Shown here: piece by piece, positions 1 through 6,653 of the stretch
Layout: each line of letters begins with the position of its first letter
Position numbering within the stretch: the stretch's first letter is position 1
Assembly: GCA_937924895.1 (NCBI GenBank)
Contig: CALEYP010000126.1
Location: 1-10,519, forward strand
Direction: 5' to 3'
Length of the DNA stretch: 10,519 bases
From: an uncultured Alphaproteobacteria bacterium
GTDB lineage: Bacteria; Pseudomonadota; Alphaproteobacteria; Puniceispirillales; Puniceispirillaceae
Translations under genes and position numbers: made by a program
Notes under the pieces: generated by a model
Told to the model about the DNA's origin: nothing
The model's database searches: none
The model's input: only the letters and a program-made list of their open reading frames with translations

Positions 1-1360
1 AGAATTCTATTTTGGCCCTTCAGACGTCTCTATCGTAAATGGTATGGGCCAGCCCCTATCATGTTTGGCACGGTGCCTATCTCGCATGATGAGCCTGATT
101 TTGAATCCGTTGAAGAAACTGGACTATTGCGTGGACAGATCGTCTTTATTTTCATCACAGCTTTCTTTGTGATCGCCTTTTATTGGGCATCGCATGCAGA
201 GCTTGATGAGCAGGTACGAGCAGAGGGAACAGTGATCCCACCAAGTGATATTCAAGTGGTGCAAAGCCGTTTGCCTGGCTCTATCACAGCTATTCATGTT
301 GAGTTGGGAAGTGAGGTCGAAAAGGGCGATATTCTCTTTCGGGTTGAAGATACCGATGTACAGGCTGATTTTGCTGAAAACGAAAGCCTCTATCGTGCGC
401 CTTGAAGCTGAATTAGCGGACCGGGTAGATATCGCTTTTCCTGAAGAAGTGATAGCTGCTGCCCCTGAGGCGGTGGCAACGGAAGTCGGGTTATTCCGTC
501 AACGGTCCTTAGCCTTGCAAGAACAGATTGCGGTATTGCAACAATCAGTAGAAGCGCTTGAGCGATCGATCACTGAAAAGACGGCCGAGGCGTCTATCGC
601 AGAAACACAAACTCGTATCCGTAAGCAAGAATATGATCTGTTAAAACCGCTGGTAGATGCAGGCCATGAGCCAAAGCTGAAATTGATTGATGCTGAGACT
701 AAATGGCGGCAGGCCCAAGGCAGTGCTGAGTTGGCTCGGCTTAGCGCTCGCGCCCTTGAGGCAGAGAAAATCGGCAGAGAGAAGGAGATCATTTCTATCC
801 AATCTCGGACCAAGGCTGAAACAAGTGCCCAGCTGGTCGAGGCGCAAACTCGCCTATCGCAAGCTCAAGCTCGTCAGGAATCCCTAGCAGGCCGCGTGTC
901 TCACGCTGATATCAGGGCACCTGAATCAGGAGTGGTATCAGCGCTGCATGTTAAGACCGTCGGGGCTGTGGTGCAAGCTGGTACCGTGTTATCAGAGATT
1001 GTACCGTTGGAATCAGAGCTGGTTGTGCGTGCCCAGCGTCTGCCGCAAGATGTGGCAGATGTCACACAAGACCAATTAGCACGGATTTCACTTGCAGCCT
1101 ATGATGTGTCTCGTTATGGCGCATTAGAGGGCAAGGTGGTTCATGTGGCGAGTAACACAACTCAAGAAGAGGGGATCCCAGCCTATTATGAAACGATGAT
1201 AGCCATTCCGAACCCTGTCTTTGCCACAAGTGGGGTCACCCCGGATATCGTGCCAGGCATGCAAGTGACCGTTGATATCATTGGTGGCAAGCGGACGGTG
1301 ATTGACTATATCTTATCGCCGATTAAGAAGGCGACAGAGGTTGCATTCCGCGAAAAATAA
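1..1360 (+). pseudogene. HlyD-family type I secretion adaptor, frameshifted and 5'-partial
   Basis: Periplasmic membrane-fusion subunit that would link an inner-membrane ABC exporter to a TolC-like channel. Frame 1 is open from the first base of the window to a TGA at 403-405. The ATG at 61 has no ribosome binding site, and the 20 codons before it read like a basic cytoplasmic leader (WPFRRLYRKWYG), so the true start is probably outside the window. Frame 1 encodes a membrane helix (about 139-195) and the first lipoyl-like half (about 226-395, with GSITAIHVELGSEVEKGD). Frame 2 then continues the family without interruption from about 383 to 1360: a coiled coil (about 400-890), the second lipoyl half (RAPESGVVSALHV), the beta-barrel domain, and the typical end GMQVTVDI...DYILSPIKKATEVAFREK. 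The join needs a +1 shift. Family members usually have several more residues between the two parts, so a small deletion (about 14-20 bases) fits better than a one-base error. The gene is either a recent pseudogene or an assembly error. The ABC partner is not in the window. Confidence 0.85.
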
Positions 1361-1370
1361 ACCTAGCGTG

Positions 1371-1395
1371 CCTCATAGGACATCATCCTATGAGG
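1371..1395 (+). promoter_or_regulatory. perfect hairpin covering the thiN ribosome binding site
   Basis: CCTCATAGGA (1371-1380) and TCCTATGAGG (1386-1395) form a perfect 10-bp stem with a CATCA loop, 10 bases after the HlyD stop. No T-run follows (the next bases are CCCCTT), so it is a poor intrinsic terminator. The 3' arm contains TGAGG, the ribosome binding site that suits the ATG at 1402, and also the alternative ATG at 1390. When folded it should hide the start signal. It may be a translational control hairpin or a 3'-end stabiliser for the upstream message. The fold is read from sequence; the role is inferred. Confidence 0.5.
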
Positions 1396-1401
1396 CCCCT
1401 T

Positions 1402-2058
1402 ATGAGAGAGTTTTCAACGCCTGTTATGATTGTGGGGAATGCACCGCATCTTCCCTCTTATATTGCGCCCTACCTACCTCGCATGCCACTCATCGCGCTT
1501 GATGGTGGTCTTCACTTTATTGAAGAAGCGGGCGAGGTGGCAGAGTTGCTTATCGGCGATATGGATTCTATTTCCCCGCACACGCACCGTGCAGCACGCG
1601 ACGTTATCGCTCTTGCCGAACAAGACCATAATGATTTTGAAAAGGCCCTTTATTCCGTGCGGGCGCCTTTGATGGTAGGGGCGGCATTGCTAGGCGGGCG
1701 GTCTGACCAACATTATGCCTCACTGCATCTATGTGCCAAATATCACCGCGACCAACCGATTATTTTATGCGGTGATGAAGATGTGGTGTTCGTTACCTCT
1801 GGGCGGACAAGCTTATCACTTGAAGCAGGTCATCTCTGTTCGGTGCTTCCTCTTGCGCCTGTTGAATTTGCCGTCTCTGACGGCCTATTATGGTCTGTGG
1901 CAGGACAAGAGCTTACGCTTGGCGGGCTTATTTCATCTTCAAATGAACTAGCAGCAGATGAGCTTATCTTAGACCCAGAGCCATCTTATCGGACCACACC
2001 CTATATCCTGACATTTGATGCGGCATTATTGCCGCATTTGTTGCAGGCGCTTAGCTAG
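1402..2058 (+). CDS. thiN: thiamine pyrophosphokinase (thiamine diphosphokinase)
   Basis: Cytosolic enzyme that transfers pyrophosphate from ATP to thiamine, giving thiamine diphosphate and AMP. The 218-residue length is normal for the family. Visible motifs, numbered from the ATG at 1402: ALDGG at 32-36, IGDMDSI at 51-57, DHNDFEKAL at 75-83 (family DQ-x-TD-x-EKAL) and GGRSDQH at 98-104 (family GGR-x-DH). The C-terminal beta domain ends with the GLLWSV...GGLISSSNE pattern typical of thiamine-binding domains of this family. I chose ATG 1402 because TGAGG lies 6 bases upstream and the protein then begins just before the first strand (PVMIVGNAP). ATG 1390, four codons earlier, is possible. The gene lies 41 bases after the HlyD pseudogene and overlaps the convergent acyltransferase gene by 8 bases. 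No thiamine riboswitch is visible upstream, and the hairpin at 1371-1395 may control translation. The DQH in place of the usual DH is a mild variation. Confidence 0.85.
   Translation: MREFSTPVMIVGNAPHLPSYIAPYLPRMPLIALDGGLHFIEEAGEVAELLIGDMDSISPHTHRAARDVIALAEQDHNDFEKALYSVRAPLMVGAALLGGRSDQHYASLHLCAKYHRDQPIILCGDEDVVFVTSGRTSLSLEAGHLCSVLPLAPVEFAVSDGLLWSVAGQELTLGGLISSSNELAADELILDPEPSYRTTPYILTFDAALLPHLLQALS
2018..2037 (-). terminator. 8-bp hairpin just past the acyltransferase stop
   Basis: ATGCGGCA (2018-2025), loop TTAT, TGCCGCAT (2030-2037): a perfect, GC-rich stem inside the last codons of thiN. On the minus strand it begins 13 bases after the acyltransferase stop, the place expected for a 3'-end hairpin of that gene, but no T-run follows on that strand. 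On the plus strand a weak TTTGTT follows, but that would end thiN before its stop codon. The best reading is a tail-less 3'-end hairpin for the minus-strand transcript. Confidence 0.35.
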
Positions 2059-2965
2059 CCTTATCATCATTTGAGGGGCTGTAGGTGCGATTGCGCAGAA
2101 AATCTGTGATTTGCGCTCTGTCAGTAAAGGCGGATAACTCTTCTGACAAAATTGGTTTGCGCATCGTTACCGGCAAACGCGAGCCCATACGGCGTTTAAT
2201 CTCGCGGAACATAAGCGAATAACCAAGCGTCAGGCTAATACGGCGTGCGAGTTGGAATAAAAAGCTATTCCGGCCTTCAAAGTAAAATGGCAGGATGGTT
2301 GTTTTAGGCAAGCTTGCCATCTTAGCCACAAATGTTTTCCATTCAGAATCAATGGCTGTATCAAGCAAATTAGGCGCAAGTGAAATCGCACCTGCTGGAA
2401 AGATGATAACACATCCCTCATCTTTAAGGTGGTTGAGGGCCTCTTTGCGCGTCTGCAAATTATTGCGCAATGCCTTCTCATCTTCGTCAAAATCAATGGG
2501 CAGAATATTATTCATGACCGCCGGCGCCTGGCGCAAAACTCGGTGGGTGATGATCTTATAGTCTGGACGAATAGCGGCAACCATGGCGCAAAGCGCGACT
2601 CCATCCAACACACCAAAGGGGTGATTGGCGATGATCAATAACCGCCCTGTCTTGGGGATGGTAGCGCCATCTTCTTGCTTTAGGTCAACTGAAATGCGGA
2701 GTCGCTCCAATGCATCTTGCCAAAAGAGCTGCGGGGGCCGGTCCTCATCCACATAGTCAAGATAGATACGCTTGATTAAGGGCTGGCCCGTTACTTTTTC
2801 AATAAGCCTAATGAAAGCATTTGAAAATACGCCCAGCTCCCCATTTGCAAAAGAGAAAATGGGAACCTGGCTTGTTGTGTCTTGTGCCATCACTTGCGGT
2901 GATTGTGACATGTGCAAACTATCTTTCATCAACTTCATCGTCACATTACTCTCATAATATGACAT
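2051..2965 (-). CDS. PlsC-like lysophospholipid acyltransferase (COG3176-like)
   Basis: Likely moves an acyl chain from acyl-ACP or acyl-CoA onto a lysolipid or aminolipid at the inner membrane; the acceptor cannot be told from sequence. Catalytic block NHPFGVLDG at residues 114-122 places His115 and Asp121 with five residues between them. This is the spacing of the 'hemolysin-like' acyltransferases, not the four of classical PlsC. FPAGAIS (189-195) replaces the usual FPEG block, and LPFYFEGRNS (225-234) is the downstream conserved segment. There is no clear signal peptide and no long membrane helix. The start is uncertain: Met1, Met10, Met13, Met19 and Met26 are all in frame, none has a strong ribosome binding site, and conservation seems to begin near residue 35. 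The gene follows the purine permease on the same strand after 40 bases, so the two may share a transcript. Lysophosphatidate or ornithine-lipid acylation are both possible roles. Confidence 0.75.
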   Translation of the reverse strand: MSYYESNVTMKLMKDSLHMSQSPQVMAQDTTSQVPIFSFANGELGVFSNAFIRLIEKVTGQPLIKRIYLDYVDEDRPPQLFWQDALERLRISVDLKQEDGATIPKTGRLLIIANHPFGVLDGVALCAMVAAIRPDYKIITHRVLRQAPAVMNNILPIDFDEDEKALRNNLQTRKEALNHLKDEGCVIIFPAGAISLAPNLLDTAIDSEWKTFVAKMASLPKTTILPFYFEGRNSFLFQLARRISLTLGYSLMFREIKRRMGSRLPVTMRKPILSEELSAFTDRAQITDFLRNRTYSPSNDDKAS

Positions 2966-3005
2966 TTTCGTGACATGCCAGCCGGCAGAGGTAACTTAGC
3001 GGGTT

Positions 3006-4295
3006 TTATGCGCTAAGCCAAAGCCAAATACCAGCAAATGCGACGATTGTCCAAAGGCCTGCATTGAGGTCTTTGGTTTTACCAGCCATCACCTTCATGA
3101 CCACATAGGTGATGAAGCCAAAGGCGATACCTGCAGCGATTGAAAATGTAAGAGGCATCAAAATGGCTGTGACCATCACGGCTAAGGCTTCGGCGAGATC
3201 ATCCCAATCGACACGGCGCAATGCTGTCATGAATTGTGCCGCGACATAAATCAGTGCAGGGGCTGTGGCAAAAACTGGGATTGAGGCAAAGAGCGGCTCA
3301 AAGAATAAACAGCTTACGAAGAAGAGGGCAATCACAACAGCTGTGAGGCCAGTGCGCCCGCCTGCGCGAATGCCAGCCGCGCTCTCAAGATAGGTTGTCA
3401 TATTAGATGTACCTGCTAAGGCGCCGACAACACTTGCCGATGTATCAGCATAAACAGCTTTGTCGATATTCTCGATGGTGCCATCTTCTTTGCGTTTGCC
3501 AGCCACCTCAGAAATGGCTGTTAAGGTGCCTGTTGTATCAAAGAAATCAACAAAGAGCATGACGAATACCACTGACATAAAGGCAGGTGAGGTCAAGGCT
3601 GAGAAATCTAATTGAAAGGCTGCGCTCGCCACAGGAGGGGCAGACACAACGCCGTTAAAGCCTGCTAGGCCCGTGGCCCATCCAATGGCTGAAATCACAA
3701 GCATGCCTAGCAGAATGCCACCTTTGATGCCGCGATACTCAAAACCGGCAATGAGCAAAAGACCAAAGATAGCGAGCATAAATTCGGGGCTCATCACTGC
3801 GCCAAGTGCCACAATCGTATCTGGGTTCGATACCACGATCCCTGCATTTGTGAGGCCGATGATTGCGAGGAACAAGCCGATGCCTGCGGTGATGCCAGCT
3901 TGCAAAGCAGAGGGAACCGACTGCAATAGCCAACTTCTCAGCTTCGTAGCAGATAGTACTAAGAATAGCAAAGAGGATACAAGAACAGCTGTCAGGCCCT
4001 GCTGCCAACTAAAGCCATATCCTAAGACCACCACATAGGTGAAAAACGCATTCAACCCCATGCCAGGCGCAACGGCCACTGGCCATCCCGCATAAAGCCC
4101 CATAATGAGGGTGCCAACAACTGTGGCGATGATAGTGGCAACGAAGGCCGCAGCGAAATCAATGCCTGAATCTGATAAAATCGCAGGATTAACCGCGATG
4201 ATAAATGACATGGTTAAGAAGGTCGACAAGCCTGCGACAACTTCTCGTCTTACTGTTGTTTTATGTTCCGATAGCTGGAATAACCGGTCTAACAT
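3006..4295 (-). CDS. NCS2-family purine (adenine/guanine/hypoxanthine) permease, AzgA type
   Basis: Inner-membrane proton symporter for purine bases. From Met at 4295 the protein has 429 residues, the normal length of AzgA/PbuG-type permeases, and is almost entirely hydrophobic helices (about 12-14). Diagnostic blocks: APGMGLNAFF at 76-85, FVDFFDTTGTL at 248-258, and a conserved run at 295-317 that includes TYLESAAGIRAGGRTGL. An upstream in-frame Met at 4385 would add 30 hydrophilic residues and lie across the divergent promoter region. ATG 4295 has GGGGGA about 7 bases upstream and yields the family N-terminus (DRLFQLSEHKTTVRREVVAG), so it is preferred. The gene is divergent from bioY and followed at 40 bases by the acyltransferase. 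Exact substrate preference cannot be assigned. No purine riboswitch is seen in the leader. Confidence 0.88.
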   Translation of the reverse strand: MLDRLFQLSEHKTTVRREVVAGLSTFLTMSFIIAVNPAILSDSGIDFAAAFVATIIATVVGTLIMGLYAGWPVAVAPGMGLNAFFTYVVVLGYGFSWQQGLTAVLVSSLLFLVLSATKLRSWLLQSVPSALQAGITAGIGLFLAIIGLTNAGIVVSNPDTIVALGAVMSPEFMLAIFGLLLIAGFEYRGIKGGILLGMLVISAIGWATGLAGFNGVVSAPPVASAAFQLDFSALTSPAFMSVVFVMLFVDFFDTTGTLTAISEVAGKRKEDGTIENIDKAVYADTSASVVGALAGTSNMTTYLESAAGIRAGGRTGLTAVVIALFFVSCLFFEPLFASIPVFATAPALIYVAAQFMTALRRVDWDDLAEALAVMVTAILMPLTFSIAAGIAFGFITYVVMKVMAGKTKDLNAGLWTIVAFAGIWLWLSA

Positions 4296-4351
4296 CACAC
4301 ATCCCCCAATCACAATTTTGGCCCGCTCCCGACCAAAAAACGTTACCTTTG

Positions 4352-4379
4352 TTGCTAAATATAAGCATTTGCGTATAAT
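4352..4379 (+). promoter_or_regulatory. candidate bioY promoter
   Basis: TTGCTA (4352-4357) and a perfect TATAAT (4374-4379) are separated by 16 bases. Transcription would start near 4386, giving a leader of about 50 bases. No convincing BioR box (TTATCTATAA type) or BirA operator is seen. Confidence 0.5.
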
Positions 4380-4385
4380 TACCAA
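4358..4385 (-). promoter_or_regulatory. candidate purine permease promoter, interleaved with the bioY promoter
   Basis: Read on the minus strand: TTGGTA (4385-4380), 16-base spacer, TATATT (4363-4358). Its -10 lies between the -35 and -10 of the opposite bioY promoter, and its -35 directly abuts the bioY -10. Two polymerases could not occupy both at once. Assignment is by consensus only. Confidence 0.4.
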
Positions 4386-4437
4386 AATTGTTTAACAAAC
4401 ACGAATAAATTATTCGGTAGTGAAGGAGCATTCCACC

Positions 4438-5034
4438 ATGGCAACTCAAGTCTCAATGCCATCAGCACCGTTGATGCAGACTCTTTTCGGAACTGGGGAA
4501 GACCAAAAAGGCCTATCTGTCATGCAGCAAGCCATGCTTGTGATTGCAGGCTCTATTTTGTTGGCGCTATCAGCCCACATCAAAGTACCATTTTATCCTG
4601 TGCCTGTGACAATGCAGACCATGATCATCTTGATGATCGGTGTGACATACGGCTCACGCCTTGGCGCATTAACTATCCTTGCCTACCTAGCCGAAGGCGC
4701 CATGGGGCTTCCTGTTTTTGCAGGTGGCGCTGGTTTAGCCTATATGGCAGGTCCAACAGGTGGCTACCTCCTTGGGTTCCTCGTAGCGGCCTTCGTGACA
4801 GGCTCATTGGCTGAGCGTGGTTGGGGTAAGACATGGCAGACAACAGCAGCTGCTATGGTTATTGGTAACCTTGTTATCTATGCCTTCGGTGTGACTTATC
4901 TCTCAACAATCGTTGGCTCTTTTGATAAAGCGCTTCAGTTTGGTCTCGTGCCATTTATCTATGGTGACATTTTAAAGATTGTGATTGCCACCGCAGCACT
5001 TCCTATGGCTTGGAAATTCTTGCCAAAGAAATAA
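4438..5034 (+). CDS. bioY: biotin transporter BioY (ECF-type S component)
   Basis: Substrate-binding membrane subunit for biotin uptake. It works with an energy-coupling ATPase/transmembrane module (BioMN or shared ECF) or alone at low capacity; no such partner gene is in the window. The protein has 198 residues and about six helices. Family blocks: HIKVPFYPVPVTMQT at about 47-61, GLPVFAGG at 90-97, the signature GPTGGYLLGF at 105-114, and the C-terminal VPFIYGDILK. The N-terminal 28 residues are polar and longer than in the shortest BioY proteins. ATG 4438 is preferred over an in-frame GTG at 4420 because AAGGAG (4423-4428) sits 9 bases before the ATG. The gene is divergent from the purine permease and convergent with the AEC carrier, with 8 bases between stops. 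A terminator-like structure lies at 5073-5134. Confidence 0.93.
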   Translation: MATQVSMPSAPLMQTLFGTGEDQKGLSVMQQAMLVIAGSILLALSAHIKVPFYPVPVTMQTMIILMIGVTYGSRLGALTILAYLAEGAMGLPVFAGGAGLAYMAGPTGGYLLGFLVAAFVTGSLAERGWGKTWQTTAAAMVIGNLVIYAFGVTYLSTIVGSFDKALQFGLVPFIYGDILKIVIATAALPMAWKFLPKK

Positions 5035-5042
5035 GCTCTTTG

Positions 5043-5978
5043 CTACGGCAAATAGAGATAGATGAAATACAGAACCGCAGGGGTTGTGAAGCTGGCGATG
5101 GTCGTGCTTAACAAAATAGCCCCTGCGGTTTTTTGTGCGTAAACACCATAAAATTGCGACATGGCAAAGACATTGGCCGCAATGGGCAGACAAGCACATA
5201 AGATAGCTGTCTGTATCCACACCACCTCTATATCACTGCCTATGAATAGCACGGCGACTAGGGCAGGATGGATGACAAGCTTCAAAAGACTGAGCAAGCC
5301 AAGCTCACCATAGGATGATTTTAAATTGGCTCCCCAAATGGTGATGCCGAGGGCAAATAACGCGGCGGGGGCTGCTGCGCCAGCCATCAAATTTAAGAAT
5401 CGGTCAGCAATGAAAGGGACAGGTAGGCCTAAATAGGCCCAGCCTATACCCACAATAGCAGAGACGATAAGTGGGTTTTTCGCTAATTGTTTTAGCATCA
5501 CCCCAATCGTTGATAATAGCGCCCCATCCTTGTCAGCTGGCAGAAAGGCCGCCGTTAAGACAAGTAGCATAATCGTATCAACCGTCAGCATCATGGCTAG
5601 CGGCAAGGCAGCGTCTGTGCCAAACGCCATCAAACAGAGTGGAAAGCCAATATACCCCATATTCGGATAAGCGGCATTTAGCCCATAAAGCCCTCGCTGA
5701 ATTCCCCGAAACCCAAATAGCAACGAAGAGGCGATACCAGCTCCTACAAGCATAATAAAAGTGGCAATCTCATAACGGATGAGGAAATTAAAGTTAAATA
5801 AATCTTCGATTGGGGCGGCAGTAATCGCCAGAAAGAAAAAGGGCGGCAAAACAAAGTAAAAGGCAAAGCGTGCCAGCTTCATGCCCATATCTTCTTCAAA
5901 AAATCCTATCGCACGTGAAAACGCACCAAGCGCGATAATGCCGAAAAAGGGAATGGTCAGAGAAAGAACGTCAAACAT
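5043..5978 (-). CDS. AEC-family transporter (auxin efflux carrier-like permease)
   Basis: Inner-membrane carrier of the AEC family, whose bacterial members move organic anions such as malate or malonate or remain uncharacterised; the substrate here is unknown. From Met at 5978 the protein has 311 residues, typical of the family, in two five-helix halves. Visible family features are the N-terminal MFDVLSLTIPFFGIIALG, the LNAAYPNMGYIGFPL segment in the middle of the first half, and LPIAANVFAMSQFYG near the C-terminus. An in-frame TTG at 6014 would add 12 residues. ATG 5978 starts directly before the first helix, as in relatives, although its ribosome binding site (CAGG, 3 bases away) is poor, so the start is uncertain. 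The gene lies about 70 bases downstream of the 98-residue protein gene on the same strand and may be cotranscribed with it. Confidence 0.85.
   Translation of the reverse strand: MFDVLSLTIPFFGIIALGAFSRAIGFFEEDMGMKLARFAFYFVLPPFFFLAITAAPIEDLFNFNFLIRYEIATFIMLVGAGIASSLLFGFRGIQRGLYGLNAAYPNMGYIGFPLCLMAFGTDAALPLAMMLTVDTIMLLVLTAAFLPADKDGALLSTIGVMLKQLAKNPLIVSAIVGIGWAYLGLPVPFIADRFLNLMAGAAAPAALFALGITIWGANLKSSYGELGLLSLLKLVIHPALVAVLFIGSDIEVVWIQTAILCACLPIAANVFAMSQFYGVYAQKTAGAILLSTTIASFTTPAVLYFIYLYLP
5073..5134 (+). terminator. intrinsic-type terminator of bioY, inside the AEC gene
   Basis: AACCGCAGGGG (5073-5083) and CCCCTGCGGTT (5120-5130) form an 11-bp perfect stem. The stem continues inward with TTGT/ACAA (5084-5087 with 5111-5114) and AAGC/GCTT (5089-5092 with 5106-5109), leaving a 13-base loop and an AATAG bulge. 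Six T residues (5129-5134) follow on the plus strand only. It begins about 38 bases after the bioY stop, within the last coding part of the opposite gene. Confidence 0.6.
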
Positions 5979-6047
5979 AGGCCTGAAGATAGGCACAAAA
6001 TGCGCAAATCTCAATCTCTTAGTATCATGTCAGAGAGGCTACCTGAC

Positions 6048-6344
6048 TTAGGAGCGCACCTCTTGCGTATTATCATTCGCAGCGGACAATGTTAATGGAT
6101 GCGGTGCCTCTGGTGGCAAGGCTAGCTCTTCTAAGGCATCGACCACCTCAATCACTTCTGCTTCATAGGTCGCCTCAATCAGGTCAATGAGCTTTTCTTC
6201 CGGCACTTCGCCCTCATCATGCAAAATAGTCACAGCGACAAGTGCCATGATCGTTGATGTCTGCGGTGCCTCACTATCTTCTTGACGAGGTGTGAAGGGG
6301 ATTATCGCCCCTGATGAGGGGATGTTATGGTCTGTCGTGAACAT
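6048..6344 (-). CDS. 98-residue acidic protein of unknown function
   Basis: I do not recognise a family. The start at 6344 is well supported: GGAGG ends 5 bases before the ATG, whereas the longer reading (to 6440) runs through a region without a ribosome binding site. The protein is strongly acidic in its middle part (EGEVPEEKLIDLIEATYEAE, about residues 48-67), which should form one or two amphipathic helices. Polar, proline-containing ends flank this part. No signal peptide, membrane helix or cysteine cluster is seen. The tail contains AANDN, a short string common near the ends of small alphaproteobacterial proteins. The gene is in line with the AEC carrier downstream. The acidic helix could be a protein-binding module or small regulator, but this is a guess. 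Confidence 0.65.
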   Translation of the reverse strand: MFTTDHNIPSSGAIIPFTPRQEDSEAPQTSTIMALVAVTILHDEGEVPEEKLIDLIEATYEAEVIEVVDALEELALPPEAPHPLTLSAANDNTQEVRS

Positions 6345-6653
6345 GTAAGCCTCCATGAGCAAAAGGTGACAGGAGATGTAGGAGAGATGAGGTATCACGC
6401 CCCGCGCAACTATAACCAGTCGCGGAGCCGCTAGGGCCAAAGGGGATGGAAAGGATGGTAAAAGGCGGGGCCGGCATCTGTGATGCGGTCATACTACAGA
6501 TTGTGTGTCTGTTCTCATACACCATACAAGATACAGTATAAGGCGAAGTAACCTTTTTCTGGAAGCCCTTTTGTAAAAATCACATCTCTTCGGCAGAACA
6601 CGTCGTAAAATCAATATCTTACCTGACTACCAAGCTGAGAGGAAGCCGCAATC
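6345..6653. other. 309-base divergent non-coding region
   Basis: This region separates the 98-residue protein gene (-) from the photolyase-like gene (+). It contains a dyad ACAGA-N7-TCTGT (6496-6512) that could be an operator, and distant complementary arms GCCCCGC (6399-6405) and GCGGGGC (6465-6471) around an inner GCGG/CCGC pairing, which would fold in the leader of the minus-strand gene. A TATAAG at 6537-6542 has no good -35. I see no convincing promoter, LexA box (GTTC-N7-GTTC), riboswitch or small gene. Confidence 0.4.

Larger units (their letters stand above)
4312..4391. repeat. 10-bp perfect inverted repeat flanking the divergent promoters
   Basis: ACAATTTTGG (4312-4321) and CCAAAATTGT (4382-4391) are exact reverse complements with centres 70 bases apart. 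The right arm overlaps the proposed -35 of the permease and the expected start site of bioY. The left arm lies in the permease leader. A third, shorter match, CCAAAA at 4333-4338, can pair with TTTTGG at 4316-4321 to form a 6-bp hairpin just before the permease ribosome binding site. A pair of operators bridged by one regulator is one possible meaning. Confidence 0.55.

Noticed and set aside
370..410. Programmed +1 frameshift in the HlyD gene
   Set aside because: No slippery heptamer, rare-codon pause or stimulating hairpin is seen at the junction, and residues normally present in the family seem to be missing; a mutation or assembly error is simpler.
3815..3850. tRNA-like GGTTCGATAC string
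   Set aside because: It lies within conserved permease codons and no acceptor or anticodon stems can be formed around it.
4296..4385. Longer N-terminus for the purine permease from Met at 4385
   Set aside because: The extra 30 residues are unlike the family, cross the promoter region, and the ATG at 4295 has a strong GGGGGA site.
4420..4437. GTG start for bioY
   Set aside because: It overlaps the AAGGAG ribosome binding site that serves the ATG at 4438.
6345..6440. 32-residue N-terminal extension of the small acidic protein
   Set aside because: No ribosome binding site for the upstream start, whereas GGAGG is ideally placed for the start at 6344.
6496..6512. LexA/SOS box upstream of the photolyase gene
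   Set aside because: The dyad ACAGA-N7-TCTGT does not match the alphaproteobacterial GTTC-N7-GTTC pattern or the CTGT-N8-ACAG pattern.
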